64,000 nucleotides of DNA from Cyanobacteriota bacterium (lineage in GTDB: Bacteria > Cyanobacteriota > Cyanobacteriia > PCC-6307 > Cyanobiaceae), in assembly GCA_026389335.1 (NCBI GenBank), contig JAPLIB010000089.1, positions 1 to 64,000 on the forward strand, written 5' to 3'. This document shows, one piece after another, positions 9,196 to 18,065 of the stretch; the stretch's first letter is position 1; every line of letters begins with the position of its first letter. The notes beneath the pieces are model-generated. The model worked only from the letters and a program-made list of their open reading frames with translations. It searched no databases and was not told the origin of the DNA. The position numbers and the translations under genes were made by a program.

Positions 9196-11088
9196 GTGAT
9201 CGTGTCCCTTCGCCGCTTCACCCCCCTGGCGCTGCTGGCGGCTCTGGCCGCTTCCGCCTCGCCATCGCCGGCCCCTGCCCAGACCGGAATCCCTGCCCAG
9301 CCGGGAATCCCTGCCCGAGCGGAAACGACTGCCCAGCCCGTGATCGGCCTGATCACCCGCAGCGAGCAGGCCAACCCCTATTTCGCAGCCGTACGGCGCG
9401 GCGCCGAGCAGGCCGCCCGCAACCTGGACCTGCGGCTGCTCAGCGCCACCGGTGCGGCCGAAGAGAGCGCCACCGGTCAGGTGGCCGCCCTGGAGCGGCT
9501 GGTGGCCTCGGGTGCACGGGCGATCCTGATCACGCCGGCCGATAGCCAGGCGCTCGTGCCTGCCCTCAGCCGCGCCCGGGCCCGGGGGGTGCTGCTGCTG
9601 GCTCTCGATGGGCCCACCGAGCCCGCCACCGCGGTGGATGCAGTGATCGGCAGCGACAACCTCGAGGCCGGGGCCCTGGCCGGCCGCTACGGGCGGGCCC
9701 TCTGGGAGGCGGGTCGGCCGGCGCGACCGGCGCGGCTGGCCCTGCTCGATCTGCCGGCGGCCAGCACCATTGGGGCTCAGCGCCGCCAGGGGTTTCTGGT
9801 CGGTTTTGGCCTTGCCGCGGCGGCGGCCGGGCCCAGAGCCGAGCTGGTTTGTGAGCTGGAAACCCGCGGTGATCGCAACAGTGCCAAGGCGGCGATGGAG
9901 GCTTGCCTGAGCCGCAGCGCGGTGGATCTGGTGTTTGCCGCCAATGAACCGGCCGCCGCCGGAGCCGCCACCGCCCTGGCCGCCGCCGGACTCACGGCCC
10001 GGATTCCAGTGGTCACCGTTGATGGCAGCTGCCTCGGCGTGCGGGCCGTCGCCGATGGCTACTTCAGCGCCACGGCCCAGCAGTTCCCCGGCCGCATGGG
10101 TGAGGCGGGCGTCGCTGCCGCCGCCAGCTGGCTACGCCGCGGGCAGCGGCCGGATCCCCGGATCAACACCGGCGTCAGCCTCGTGGTGGCCCGGCCCTTG
10201 GGCGGTGTGCCCAGCATTGATCTGCAGGCGGGGCTGGCGGCCTGCTGGGGCGGTGTGCCCGACCTGGCCAATGGCATCCGCGCCTATGCCTATCCCGCCA
10301 ATCGCCAGACGGTGGCGCTGGTGCAGGCGGCCGTTGCCGCCATCGCCCAACGCGGCGAATCGGCCGTCGCTGAGCTGCACGGGTCGGCCGGCGCCGCGGA
10401 CGCGGGGGCCCGCAGCTTGTTCGTGCTCTCCGGCAGCGGTGAACCCCTCGCCCTGCCGCTGGAGCAGGGCGGCCCTGCCGGCGGCGCCGCCCTGCCCAAC
10501 CGCCAGCGGCTGCTGGAAATCGGCGACTCCACGGCGGGGCGCGGCTGGCTGCACGACCGCCTGGCCAATCCCGCCGGCACAAAACCGCTCTGGCGCTCCA
10601 CCTATGTGGAGCGCGTGCTCAGTCCCAGCGGAAGTCGTCTGCTGGTGGGCAGCTCCCAGCTCGACAGCCCGATCGAGAACGCCTTCCTGGTGCAGCAGGT
10701 GAACGATGCCGCCGCCCTGATTGCCCGCCGGGGGCGGGCGGCCTTCCCGGCCCTGCGGGATCGCCAGGGCCGCTTTGTCTTTCGCGATGTCTACGTCTTT
10801 GTGCTCGATGCCAATGGGGTGGAACTGGTCAATCCGCTATTTCCAGAGCTCGAGGGCCGCAATCTGATCGCTCTCCAGGACGGGGAGGGCAAGGAAGTGA
10901 TCCGCGATGAGCTGCTGCTGGCGCTGCGCAACGGCTCCGGCTGGACAGCGGCCCTCTGGCCTGATCCCCGCAGCGGTAAACCCAGCCGCAAGATCTCCTA
11001 TGTGAGCCGGGTCACCACCCCGCAGGGCGAAATCCTGGTGGTGGGAGCTGGGGTGAACGAGCCGCTGGCGCCGACCCCGGCACGCTGA
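9196..11088 (+). CDS. Secreted sugar-type substrate-binding protein fused to a Cache sensor domain
   Basis: A 630-residue exported protein with a GTG start and a signal peptide (LALLAALAASASPSPAPAQ). Residues about 48-390 form a periplasmic-binding type 1 fold of the RbsB class, seen in IGLITRSEQANPYFAAVRRGAEQ and ILITPADSQALVPAL. Residues about 470-630 resemble a single Cache (sCache_2) small-molecule sensor: RDVYVFVLDANGVELVNP, LEGRN, GSGWTAALWPDP and SYVSRV. No ABC permease or ATPase gene is adjacent, and there is no cytoplasmic signalling domain, so a classical transporter role is doubtful. It may be a periplasmic ligand sensor that passes its state to another protein. Confidence 0.8.
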   Translation: MIVSLRRFTPLALLAALAASASPSPAPAQTGIPAQPGIPARAETTAQPVIGLITRSEQANPYFAAVRRGAEQAARNLDLRLLSATGAAEESATGQVAALERLVASGARAILITPADSQALVPALSRARARGVLLLALDGPTEPATAVDAVIGSDNLEAGALAGRYGRALWEAGRPARPARLALLDLPAASTIGAQRRQGFLVGFGLAAAAAGPRAELVCELETRGDRNSAKAAMEACLSRSAVDLVFAANEPAAAGAATALAAAGLTARIPVVTVDGSCLGVRAVADGYFSATAQQFPGRMGEAGVAAAASWLRRGQRPDPRINTGVSLVVARPLGGVPSIDLQAGLAACWGGVPDLANGIRAYAYPANRQTVALVQAAVAAIAQRGESAVAELHGSAGAADAGARSLFVLSGSGEPLALPLEQGGPAGGAALPNRQRLLEIGDSTAGRGWLHDRLANPAGTKPLWRSTYVERVLSPSGSRLLVGSSQLDSPIENAFLVQQVNDAAALIARRGRAAFPALRDRQGRFVFRDVYVFVLDANGVELVNPLFPELEGRNLIALQDGEGKEVIRDELLLALRNGSGWTAALWPDPRSGKPSRKISYVSRVTTPQGEILVVGAGVNEPLAPTPAR

Positions 11089-11132
11089 GCACAGGGCCCG
11101 ATCGCCGCGCGAGCCGATTGGTCCGGGCTCGA

Positions 11133-11813
11133 TCAGCTCGAGGCGCTGACGGTGCGGGAGATCAGCACCGTCAACATCACGATCGCCAGTAGCACCTGCA
11201 GGGACATCACCAGCTTGGCCCGACGAGACATCACAGCTTCGGAGGTGGGGCCGTAGGTGGAATTGACGTTGAGGGAGATGAACAGGTAATCGATGATGTG
11301 GGGTTCTGGTGGATCTTCCCCTTCACGACTTGGCCAGATAAAAGCACCTCCTGGGGTGCTGACATCGAGAAAGATATAGACAAACATGAACACCAGCACA
11401 CTTTCCATATAAACTGCTGCCACATCCCAGAGGCCGGATAGTCCGTCGGCATGCTCAATCCCGGCGCTGGCCACCATCGACAGCACATTGGTGATCACCT
11501 GCACCATGGAGAACAGCAGATAGGCCAGAGCCCAGCGGAACAAAGCCCGCTTGTGGCCACTGAACAGGCTGATGGTGAGACCGATCGTGACGGCGATGAA
11601 AGCGATGGTGCTGATCATGTCGACCGAGTGCACCAGGTCGGTGGTTTCCGATGCAATCAGGCGACGATGTTTGAGATGGCTCACCAGCAGCAGATCCATC
11701 ACCCAGACACCAGTGGTGGCGGCAATCACCGCCAGGCGACCGCGCCCCTGGGTGAGACGTTCGCGCAGGAGATCTGCGGGGCCCTTGGTGGGCTGAGAGG
11801 GGGTCTGAATCAT
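11133..11813 (-). CDS. DUF1345-like polytopic membrane protein
   Basis: A 226-residue inner-membrane protein with about five hydrophobic segments, including VIAATTGVWVMDLLLVSHL, a second pair around residues 65-125, SVLVFMFVYIFLDV and a C-terminal one (VMSLQVLLAIVMLTVLIS). The segment DYLFISLNVNSTYGPTSEAV followed by MSRRAKLVMSLQVLL has the same layout as the end of DUF1345 proteins (a D-Y-L-F-x-S pore-like loop, then S-R-R and a helix), which recalls two-helix channel modules. It lies 25 bp downstream of another membrane gene on the same strand. Transport or channel activity is inferred only. Confidence 0.55.
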   Translation of the reverse strand: MIQTPSQPTKGPADLLRERLTQGRGRLAVIAATTGVWVMDLLLVSHLKHRRLIASETTDLVHSVDMISTIAFIAVTIGLTISLFSGHKRALFRWALAYLLFSMVQVITNVLSMVASAGIEHADGLSGLWDVAAVYMESVLVFMFVYIFLDVSTPGGAFIWPSREGEDPPEPHIIDYLFISLNVNSTYGPTSEAVMSRRAKLVMSLQVLLAIVMLTVLISRTVSASS

Positions 11814-11838
11814 GGGAGGCCCAGTAAACGTGGGCGGC

Positions 11839-12306
11839 TCAGAAAAACTGATCGAAGTTGTCGAAATCGACGGCCTTGAAGTTGCCTTCCTGCACCTGGG
11901 TCATCAGCCGTTCCAGCTGCACCCACAGGGCCCCGGCCGTGGCAACGGAGAGCAGGAAGGCCACCAGTAAGGCGGCGCCACTGCCGAAGCCGAACACCTG
12001 CAGGCTGCCGCCGATGAACAGGGTGACGCCGATCACGGTGCCGATCCAGGGCAGGATCGTTTCGGTGTTGCCCAGGGGCAGCAGGCTGAGGCGGTCCTGT
12101 TTCCAGCCATCCAGGCGGTTCTGCACCAGCTTCGAGAAGGTGAGCCCGCACAGCACCGCCATCGCCAGACCGATACCGGCCAGCACATAAGGCGGATTGC
12201 TGTAGGTGGCGTATTCGAGCAGGATCTCGGCCGCATCGAGATCACCGAAGAAGCCGCTGGCCTGGTCGAGGGCGGCTTCCTGCAGGTCGATGGGCGGAAC
12301 GGTCAC
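11839..12306 (-). CDS. Membrane protein of unknown function (155 aa)
   Basis: Starts with GTG and carries three likely membrane helices: VLAGIGLAMAVLCGLTFSKL near residue 45, ILPWIGTVIGVTLFIGGSL near 85, and ALLVAFLLSVATAGALWVQL near 110. An acidic tail (FKAVDFDNFDQFF) follows. It precedes the DUF1345-like gene by 25 bp and is probably co-transcribed with it. I recognise no named family. Confidence 0.65.
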   Translation of the reverse strand: MTVPPIDLQEAALDQASGFFGDLDAAEILLEYATYSNPPYVLAGIGLAMAVLCGLTFSKLVQNRLDGWKQDRLSLLPLGNTETILPWIGTVIGVTLFIGGSLQVFGFGSGAALLVAFLLSVATAGALWVQLERLMTQVQEGNFKAVDFDNFDQFF

Positions 12307-12383
12307 GGCGGAGCGGCGGGCGGATGCCGACGTTAAACCGGTCCGGTCGAAGCTGATTCGCCGCCTGGATTCGCAGCCTGGAA

Positions 12384-14132
12384 TCAGGCGGCGAGGGGAT
12401 TGAGCCGCGCCAGCATGCCGCTGGCCAGCCGGCGGGCTGAAAACCGGCTGCGCACCAGCTGGAGCAGGGCCCGCAGGTCGGCGGTGTTGAGGCGATCATC
12501 CGCCACCAGGGCCAGCAGCATGCGCTGCCGCAGGCCGCCGCCTTCGGGGCCCAGCAGCAGCCGCAGGCCATCGCGGGCCACCGGCAGCAGGTCGGTGCCG
12601 GGACCGTCGTTTTCCACGACTGCCAGCAGGTTTTCCAGCCGCTCCACCCGCAGCCGCCCCTGGCGATCGAAGATCACCTCCAGCAGTTTTTCGCGCATCT
12701 CAGCCGTATCGCCCGCCAACAGTCGCCGCGCCACATAGGGATAGGCGACGCGGATGATGCGGAAGTCGGGATCGAGGCGCATGGCCAGGCCCTCCTGGCT
12801 CACCACCGCCCGGATGATCAGGGCAAACCGTGCCGGCACCCGGAAGGGGTAGTCGTACATCAGTTCTGAAAAGCGATCGGTGATCGCCTTGAAGTTGAAG
12901 TTGCCGACGTTTTCGCCCATGGCGCCGCCCAGCACTTCTTCCAGGGCCGGCACGATCGGGATCAGATCAGCCTTGGGATTGAGAAAGCCGAGGCTGATGA
13001 AATCCTGGGCCAGCGCCTCAAAATCCCGGTTGATCAGATGCACAACGGCGCCGGTGAGGGTGAGGCGATCGGCATCGCTGAGCGAATCCATCATGCCAAA
13101 ATCGACATAGCCCACATGGCCTAGTCCCATGGTTTTGCCGGGCAGGGCGAATAGGTTGCCGGGATGGGGATCGGCATGGAAATAGCCGAACTCGAGCAGT
13201 TGTTGCAGCCCCGCAATCACACCGGTGCGAATCAGGGCAGCCGGGTCGAGATGGTGGGCCTCCAGTTCGCGCCGGTTCTGCATCTTGACGCCGTCGATCC
13301 AGCTGGTGGTCAGCACCCGTCGGGCCGAGAGACTGTGCTCCACGGTGGGCACCGTCACTTCCGGCTGGCCGGCGAACATGCGGGCAAAACGCTCGGCGTT
13401 GGCGGCTTCCTTGTGGTAATCGATCTCGTCGAAAAGGGTGGTGCCGAACTCGTCGATGATCGCGCCAAGACCGAAGCCAAGGTTGAGCGGCAAGAAGGGG
13501 GCCGCCAGGATGCCGAGCGTGCGGATGATCACCAGATCGCGCCGCAGGATGTAGGGCAAATCGGGCCGTTGCACCTTCACCGCCACCCAGTGGCCATCAT
13601 CGAGGCGGGCCTTGTACACCTGGCCCAAGCTGGCGGCCGCCACCGGGTAGTCAGGAAAAGTTTCGAACAGGCTATGGGCAGGAGCACCGAGCTCTGTTTC
13701 GATCAGCTGCAGCGCGATGGCATGGGAAAAGGCGGGCAGGTCGTCTTGCAGCCGGGTGAGTTCATCGAGCCAGTCGCGCCGCACCAGGTCCGGGCGGGTG
13801 GAGAGAGACTGCCCCACCTTGATGAAGCAGGGCCCCAGGCGGGTGAGCGTGGAAAGGATGCGCTGGGCCAGCCGCTGCTGCACCTGGGGGTCGCTGCTGT
13901 TGCCCTGCACCGCCAGGCTCAGGGCCAGGCTGCTCAGCGACCAGAACACCACCACCACACGGCCGATCCAGATCCAGGGCCGCAGCGCCAGCCAGCGCAG
14001 ATCAGAGCGGGGGTCGTAACGGGGAGCTTCTTCGGAGCTGGTGGCACGACTGCCAGCAGCAGGAGCTGAGTTGGAAACAAGAGGTGCGCTGGTAAGGGCA
14101 GCGCTGCTGGATCGCGGTTCGGTGACAGGCAG
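12384..14132 (-). CDS. ABC1/UbiB-family atypical kinase (AarF), apparent CTG start
   Basis: About 582 residues. The atypical-kinase motifs are clear: FIKVGQSLSTRPDLV (KxGQ), AAASLGQVYKARL (the Ala-rich loop), VAVKVQRPDL (catalytic Lys), FHADPHPGNLF and VDFGMMDSL (metal-binding Asp). ABC1 kinases act in quinone/tocopherol homeostasis and in photosynthetic membranes of cyanobacteria and plastids. The frame stays open upstream to 14627, but that part is antisense to the ATG-started gene at 14181. No ATG, GTG or TTG exists in frame between the 14181 gene and the conserved region. CTG at 14132 has GAGGAG seven bases upstream and is the best start. Two C-terminal hydrophobic segments typical of the family are not clear. 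Confidence 0.85.
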   Translation of the reverse strand: MPVTEPRSSSAALTSAPLVSNSAPAAGSRATSSEEAPRYDPRSDLRWLALRPWIWIGRVVVVFWSLSSLALSLAVQGNSSDPQVQQRLAQRILSTLTRLGPCFIKVGQSLSTRPDLVRRDWLDELTRLQDDLPAFSHAIALQLIETELGAPAHSLFETFPDYPVAAASLGQVYKARLDDGHWVAVKVQRPDLPYILRRDLVIIRTLGILAAPFLPLNLGFGLGAIIDEFGTTLFDEIDYHKEAANAERFARMFAGQPEVTVPTVEHSLSARRVLTTSWIDGVKMQNRRELEAHHLDPAALIRTGVIAGLQQLLEFGYFHADPHPGNLFALPGKTMGLGHVGYVDFGMMDSLSDADRLTLTGAVVHLINRDFEALAQDFISLGFLNPKADLIPIVPALEEVLGGAMGENVGNFNFKAITDRFSELMYDYPFRVPARFALIIRAVVSQEGLAMRLDPDFRIIRVAYPYVARRLLAGDTAEMREKLLEVIFDRQGRLRVERLENLLAVVENDGPGTDLLPVARDGLRLLLGPEGGGLRQRMLLALVADDRLNTADLRALLQLVRSRFSARRLASGMLARLNPLAA

Positions 14133-14180
14133 ATCGGGACTCCTCGCTGTCCAGACTCTAGAAAGTTCGTAGGAGTTGCC

Positions 14181-15566
14181 ATGGGCCCCGCCGCCGGCGA
14201 GCCACTGCTGCGCGCCCTGGCGGCCCGCGCCCCCGCCCTGCCGTTGCATCTGCCCAGCCATGGGCGTGGCCGCAGCCTGGCCCCCGGCCTGCGCCAGTTG
14301 TTGCGGCTGGCCCCCGGCGCCTGGGATCTGCCGGAACTGCCCGAAATCGGCGGTCCGTTGGTTGCCAGCGGGGCGGTGGCCGCCTCCCAGGCCCGTTCGG
14401 CGGCCCTGCTGGGGGCTGAACACTGCTGGTATGGCGTCAATGGCGCTTCCGGCCTGCTGCAGGCAGCCCTGCTGGCCCTGGCGCCACCCGGCAGTCGGGT
14501 GCTGCTGCCGCGCAATCTGCATCGCTCCTTGCTGCATGGCTGCGTGCTGGGGCAGCTCGAGCCCTTGCTTTACGACCTGCCCTTTGATCCGCGCACCGGG
14601 TTGTGGTTGCCCCCCGACCGTGCGCACCTGGAGCGGGTGCTGGCGGCGGCCCGCTGCAGGGGACCGGTGGCGGCCCTGGTGCTGCTCGATCCCACCTATC
14701 AGGGCCTGGTGGCCGATCTACCGGCCCTGATCGCGCTGGCCCATCGCCAGGACCTGCCGGTGCTGGTGGACCAGGCCCACGGTGCGGGCGCGGCGGTGGC
14801 TGCCGGGGCAGACCTCACCGTGCTGTCGCTACAGAAGAACGCCGCCGGCCTGGCCCAGAGCGCCGTGTTGCTGGCCCAGGGCGAGCGGGTTGCGGTGGCG
14901 GCGATCGAGCGGGCCCTGCTGTGGCTGCAGACCTCCAGCCCCAGTGCCCTGCTGCTGGCCGCCAGCGCCGCCGCCATCGATGACGCCCACAGCCTCGGGG
15001 GGCAGCGGCGACTGGCGCGGGCCCAACGCCGCGGTCTAGCCCTGCGCCATCGCTTGCAGGCCCTTGAGTTTCCCCTGGTGGCCACTGGCGATCCCCTGCG
15101 GCTGGTGCTGGCGACGGCGCCTCTGGGGATCTCGGGCCTGGCGGCCGATGCCTGGTTGATCGAGCGGGGGGTGGTCGCCGAGCTGCCCGAACCCGGTGCG
15201 CTCACCTTCTGTCTTGGTCTCGATCCACCCCGGGCGCTCGAACGGCTGCTGCCGCGCCGGTTGCTGGCGCTGCGCCAGGCCCTAGGCGGCGAGCCGCTAC
15301 CGCCGTTTTCAGCGCCGCCACTGCCGCTGCTGGCTGGCCTGGAGCTGCCCCTCGGTCAGGCCTGGCGCGCGGCCGCCACGCCTGTGCCCCTGGCCGAGGC
15401 CGCCGGGCGAATCGCCGCCGAGCCCCTCTGTCCCTACCCGCCGGGGATTCCGCTGCTGGTGCCGGGCGAACGGATCGATCCAGCTCGTGCCCTGTGGCTG
15501 GAGCAACAGCGCCAGCTCTGGCCCGGTCAGCTGCCAGCTAGCGTGCAAGTCGTGGATGGGCCATGA
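14181..15566 (+). CDS. PLP-dependent Orn/Lys/Arg decarboxylase-family protein
   Basis: A 461-residue fold-type I PLP enzyme of the Orn/Lys/Arg decarboxylase major-domain family. It has GVNGASGLLQAALLAL (cofactor phosphate loop), LLDPTYQGLVADL, VLVDQAHGAG (Asp and His contacting PLP) and SLQKNAAGLAQSAVLL, where Lys is the expected Schiff-base residue. In the usual family motif this Lys is preceded by His (STHK), and here it is Gln. AGGAG five bases before ATG 14181 is a good ribosome-binding site. It is divergent from the ABC1 kinase gene and followed by cbiT 24 bp later. The substrate is unknown. Confidence 0.82.
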   Translation: MGPAAGEPLLRALAARAPALPLHLPSHGRGRSLAPGLRQLLRLAPGAWDLPELPEIGGPLVASGAVAASQARSAALLGAEHCWYGVNGASGLLQAALLALAPPGSRVLLPRNLHRSLLHGCVLGQLEPLLYDLPFDPRTGLWLPPDRAHLERVLAAARCRGPVAALVLLDPTYQGLVADLPALIALAHRQDLPVLVDQAHGAGAAVAAGADLTVLSLQKNAAGLAQSAVLLAQGERVAVAAIERALLWLQTSSPSALLLAASAAAIDDAHSLGGQRRLARAQRRGLALRHRLQALEFPLVATGDPLRLVLATAPLGISGLAADAWLIERGVVAELPEPGALTFCLGLDPPRALERLLPRRLLALRQALGGEPLPPFSAPPLPLLAGLELPLGQAWRAAATPVPLAEAAGRIAAEPLCPYPPGIPLLVPGERIDPARALWLEQQRQLWPGQLPASVQVVDGP

Positions 15567-15590
15567 CCCACCTGCAAAGAACCAGCGGCC

Positions 15591-16199
15591 ATGACATCCC
15601 AGAACGAGGCCTATCGCTGGGATTTCGTCACCCCCGGGCTCCCCGATGGCGCCTTTGAGGCCGCTCCCGGTTTCAGCCCGACGCCGATGGAGCTGCGGGT
15701 GATGCTGCTGGCCCATCTGCGCCCCCGACCCGATTCGCTGGTGTGGGATGTGGGTGGTGGCACCGGCGCCCTGGCCCTGGAGATTGCCCGGTTGATGCCC
15801 CTGGGGCAGGTGCACACCCTGGAGCGCGATCCGGATGCGGTGGAGCTGCTGGAGCGCAATCGCCAGCGCTTCGGAATCACCAACCTCCACAGCCACCAGG
15901 GCAAGGCGCCGGCTGATCTCGATCAGCTGCCACCCCATCCCGATCGGGTGCTGCTGGAAGTGGGCCGGCCGCTGGTGGATGTGCTCCGGGCCGTCTGGGA
16001 GGCGCTGCTGCCCAACGGCCGGCTGGTGATCAGCACGGTGAGTCTCGAGGGGCTGGTGGATGCCACCGATACCCTTGCCCAGCTGGGTGCCCGTGATCTG
16101 CAGGTGGTTCAGGCCACCGTGCATCGCATGCAGCGTCGCGGCAGCCAGGCCAAACTTGCCGCCGCCGAACCGCTGTTTGTGATCGCCGCCGAACGCTGA
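15591..16199 (+). CDS. cbiT: Precorrin-6B C15-methyltransferase, CbiT-type
   Basis: A 202-residue SAM-dependent methyltransferase of corrin-ring synthesis. SAM motif I is VWDVGGGTGALALEIARL. The next acidic residue, typical for SAM ribose contact, is in TLERDPDAVELLERN. The N-terminal GLPDGAFEAAPGFSPTPMELR resembles the entry segment of CbiT (and of the C-terminal half of CobL), which methylates C15 and decarboxylates the C12 acetate. Cyanobacteria often carry CbiE and CbiT as separate or fused proteins, and no CbiE domain is fused here. It is followed after 2 bp by cdsA, suggesting co-transcription. Confidence 0.85.
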   Translation: MTSQNEAYRWDFVTPGLPDGAFEAAPGFSPTPMELRVMLLAHLRPRPDSLVWDVGGGTGALALEIARLMPLGQVHTLERDPDAVELLERNRQRFGITNLHSHQGKAPADLDQLPPHPDRVLLEVGRPLVDVLRAVWEALLPNGRLVISTVSLEGLVDATDTLAQLGARDLQVVQATVHRMQRRGSQAKLAAAEPLFVIAAER

Positions 16200-16201
16200 C
16201 C

Positions 16202-17131
16202 TTGACCCGCCCCCGCGCCGCCACCTCGATTGCCCGTCTGGCCAGTGGCTGGGCGGCGGGTGGTTTCGGCGCTCTGGTGGTGCTGCTCGGTGGCTGGTGG
16301 TTCACCCTGGCGGTGGGCTTGATTGTGCATCTGGGGCTGCTGGAGTTTTTCCGCATGGCCCAGTTCAAGGGCATCCGGCCCGCCACCAAGACCACCCTGG
16401 TGGCCGTGCAGCTGTTGCTGCTCTCCACCCAGGCGGCGGCGGCGGCCCACTGGGTGAGTGCCGGCGGTGCACCGGCCGGGGTGGCCGGCGATGTGGCGGC
16501 GGCGGTGTTGCCGGCTTCGGGGGCGGTGATTTGCGGCTGGCTGTTATTGCAGCCCACTACTGGCACGATCGCCGACATCGCCGCCTCCGTGTTCGGACTC
16601 TTTTACCTCGGTTTCCTGCCCAGCCACTGGATCAAGCTGCGCAATCTGGTGGATCCCGGCCTGGCGCCGAACCTCTCGGGCTCGTTGCCGTTCACCGATT
16701 GGCCCTGGACCTCCGGGCTGGCGCTCACCCTGCTGGCCTGCTTCCTGATCGTGGCCACCGATATCGGCTCCTATGTGATCGGCCGGCGCCTCGGTCGCCA
16801 TCCGCTTTCGCCGATTTCCCCCGGCAAGACGATCGAAGGCGCCCTCGGCGGCATCGGTTGCGCCCTGCTGGTGGGAGCGCTGGGCGGGGTGCTGCTGGGC
16901 TGGCGCTGGGGCTGGCTGCTGGGCGGCCTGCTCGGCGCGGTGGTGGCCCTGTTCGCCTTGGTTGGCGATCTCACCGAGTCGATGATGAAACGGGATGCGG
17001 GCCTGAAGGATTCCGGTGATGTGATCCCCGGCCATGGCGGCATCCTCGATCGCATCGACAGCTATCTGTTCGTGCCGGCGGTGGTGTATTCGCTGGTCAC
17101 CTTGCTGCTGCCGATCCTGGAGCGCGGTTGA
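16202..17131 (+). CDS. cdsA: Phosphatidate cytidylyltransferase (CDP-diglyceride synthase)
   Basis: A 309-residue polytopic membrane enzyme that makes CDP-diacylglycerol from phosphatidate and CTP, the branch point of phospholipid synthesis. The C-terminal PROSITE-type signature is intact in MMKRDAGLKDSGDVIPGHGG followed by ILDRIDSYLF. Eight or so hydrophobic segments precede it. The start is TTG at 16202, two bases after the cbiT stop. The N-terminal 15 residues are basic. It has the normal length for the family. Confidence 0.93.
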   Translation: MTRPRAATSIARLASGWAAGGFGALVVLLGGWWFTLAVGLIVHLGLLEFFRMAQFKGIRPATKTTLVAVQLLLLSTQAAAAAHWVSAGGAPAGVAGDVAAAVLPASGAVICGWLLLQPTTGTIADIAASVFGLFYLGFLPSHWIKLRNLVDPGLAPNLSGSLPFTDWPWTSGLALTLLACFLIVATDIGSYVIGRRLGRHPLSPISPGKTIEGALGGIGCALLVGALGGVLLGWRWGWLLGGLLGAVVALFALVGDLTESMMKRDAGLKDSGDVIPGHGGILDRIDSYLFVPAVVYSLVTLLLPILERG

Positions 17132-17272
17132 CGCGGTTGGAGCCCGCGGCAGACGCCGCCAGCCCCTGATCCATCGCGCTGCAGGTTGCGGGGGCTGAGC
17201 GACAGCTGCCGGGCCAGGTCAGCGATCCGTTCGATCTTGAACCGACTTGACTGGCCGGCCGGTGTCTTCGGT

Positions 17273-17890
17273 TCAGGCCGACACCAGGGCTTCGCCGCCC
17301 AGTTCCAGCCGGCCGCCGCCCAGTTCGGCCCGCTCGATCCGGATGTTGGGATCCATCGGCAGCCGGCAGCGTCGCGTTCCTGGCTCGACCCGGAGCTCCA
17401 CGGTGCCGTCCACCGCTGTCACTGCGGTGGCCAGCTCGATGGCCCGCTGCTCGCCAGGGTGGTCGCCTGCCGCCCCAGCCGAGAGGATCAGCCGGTCCTC
17501 GGCGATGCGGATGCCGCCCAGCGGCGTCAGCCCCAGCAGCTCCTGCGCCAGCCCATCCCCCAGCGCACTCCAGGGGGCGAGGCCGAAGGAGCGGCCGAGT
17601 CCCTCGGCACTGAACACCACCTCGCCGCGGACCCGGCAGGCCTGCTCCAGTTGCAGCACGCGGGTGCGCAGCAGCACCCCCATCCGCACCCGGATGGCCT
17701 CACTGCGCAGGTTCACTTGCTCGATCTCCAGCCGCTGGAACACCACCCGCCGGGCGGTCAGCCGCACCCCCGCCAGCCGGCCGCGCAGCAACTCCGCCGC
17801 CGATCCCTCCAGGCGGATTTCCAGATCCTCAATCGCCTCGCACTGCTGGCGCAGCCACAGCTCCAGGCCGCGGGCGAGCAGGGCCAGCAT
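17273..17890 (-). CDS. DUF2993 (LmeA-like) lipid-binding-type protein
   Basis: About 205 residues from an internal ATG at 17890 that has AGGTGG just upstream. Frames continue further back to 17968 (ATG) and 18034, but that part is Pro/Ser-rich and poorly protein-like. The conserved part has EDLEIRLEGSAAELLRGRL followed by GVRLTARRVVFQRLEI, then repeated beta-strand-like segments, as in the DUF2993/LmeA family found in cyanobacteria and actinobacteria. Actinobacterial members bind phospholipid in the cell envelope. No signal peptide is evident. It faces away from the small membrane gene at 18066. Confidence 0.75.
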   Translation of the reverse strand: MLALLARGLELWLRQQCEAIEDLEIRLEGSAAELLRGRLAGVRLTARRVVFQRLEIEQVNLRSEAIRVRMGVLLRTRVLQLEQACRVRGEVVFSAEGLGRSFGLAPWSALGDGLAQELLGLTPLGGIRIAEDRLILSAGAAGDHPGEQRAIELATAVTAVDGTVELRVEPGTRRCRLPMDPNIRIERAELGGGRLELGGEALVSA

Positions 17891-18065
17891 CGGGCCACCT
17901 TGCCCTGCTTCAGGCTCTGGCGATCCGGGGGGGAGTCCACTGGCAGGGGGCGAGGCTTGCTCGGGCATCCGACGCCATGGCGGCACAAGGCCCCTCCTAA
18001 CAGAAGCGGCTGCGTCGCTGCAGGCGCTGGTCATTCACCATGGAGGTCCTGTTGGATCGGCGCCG

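Noticed and set aside
14133-14627. N-terminal extension of the ABC1 kinase frame to 14627
   Set aside because: It overlaps the ATG-started, RBS-bearing PLP decarboxylase gene on the other strand and has low-complexity Gln/Gly composition.
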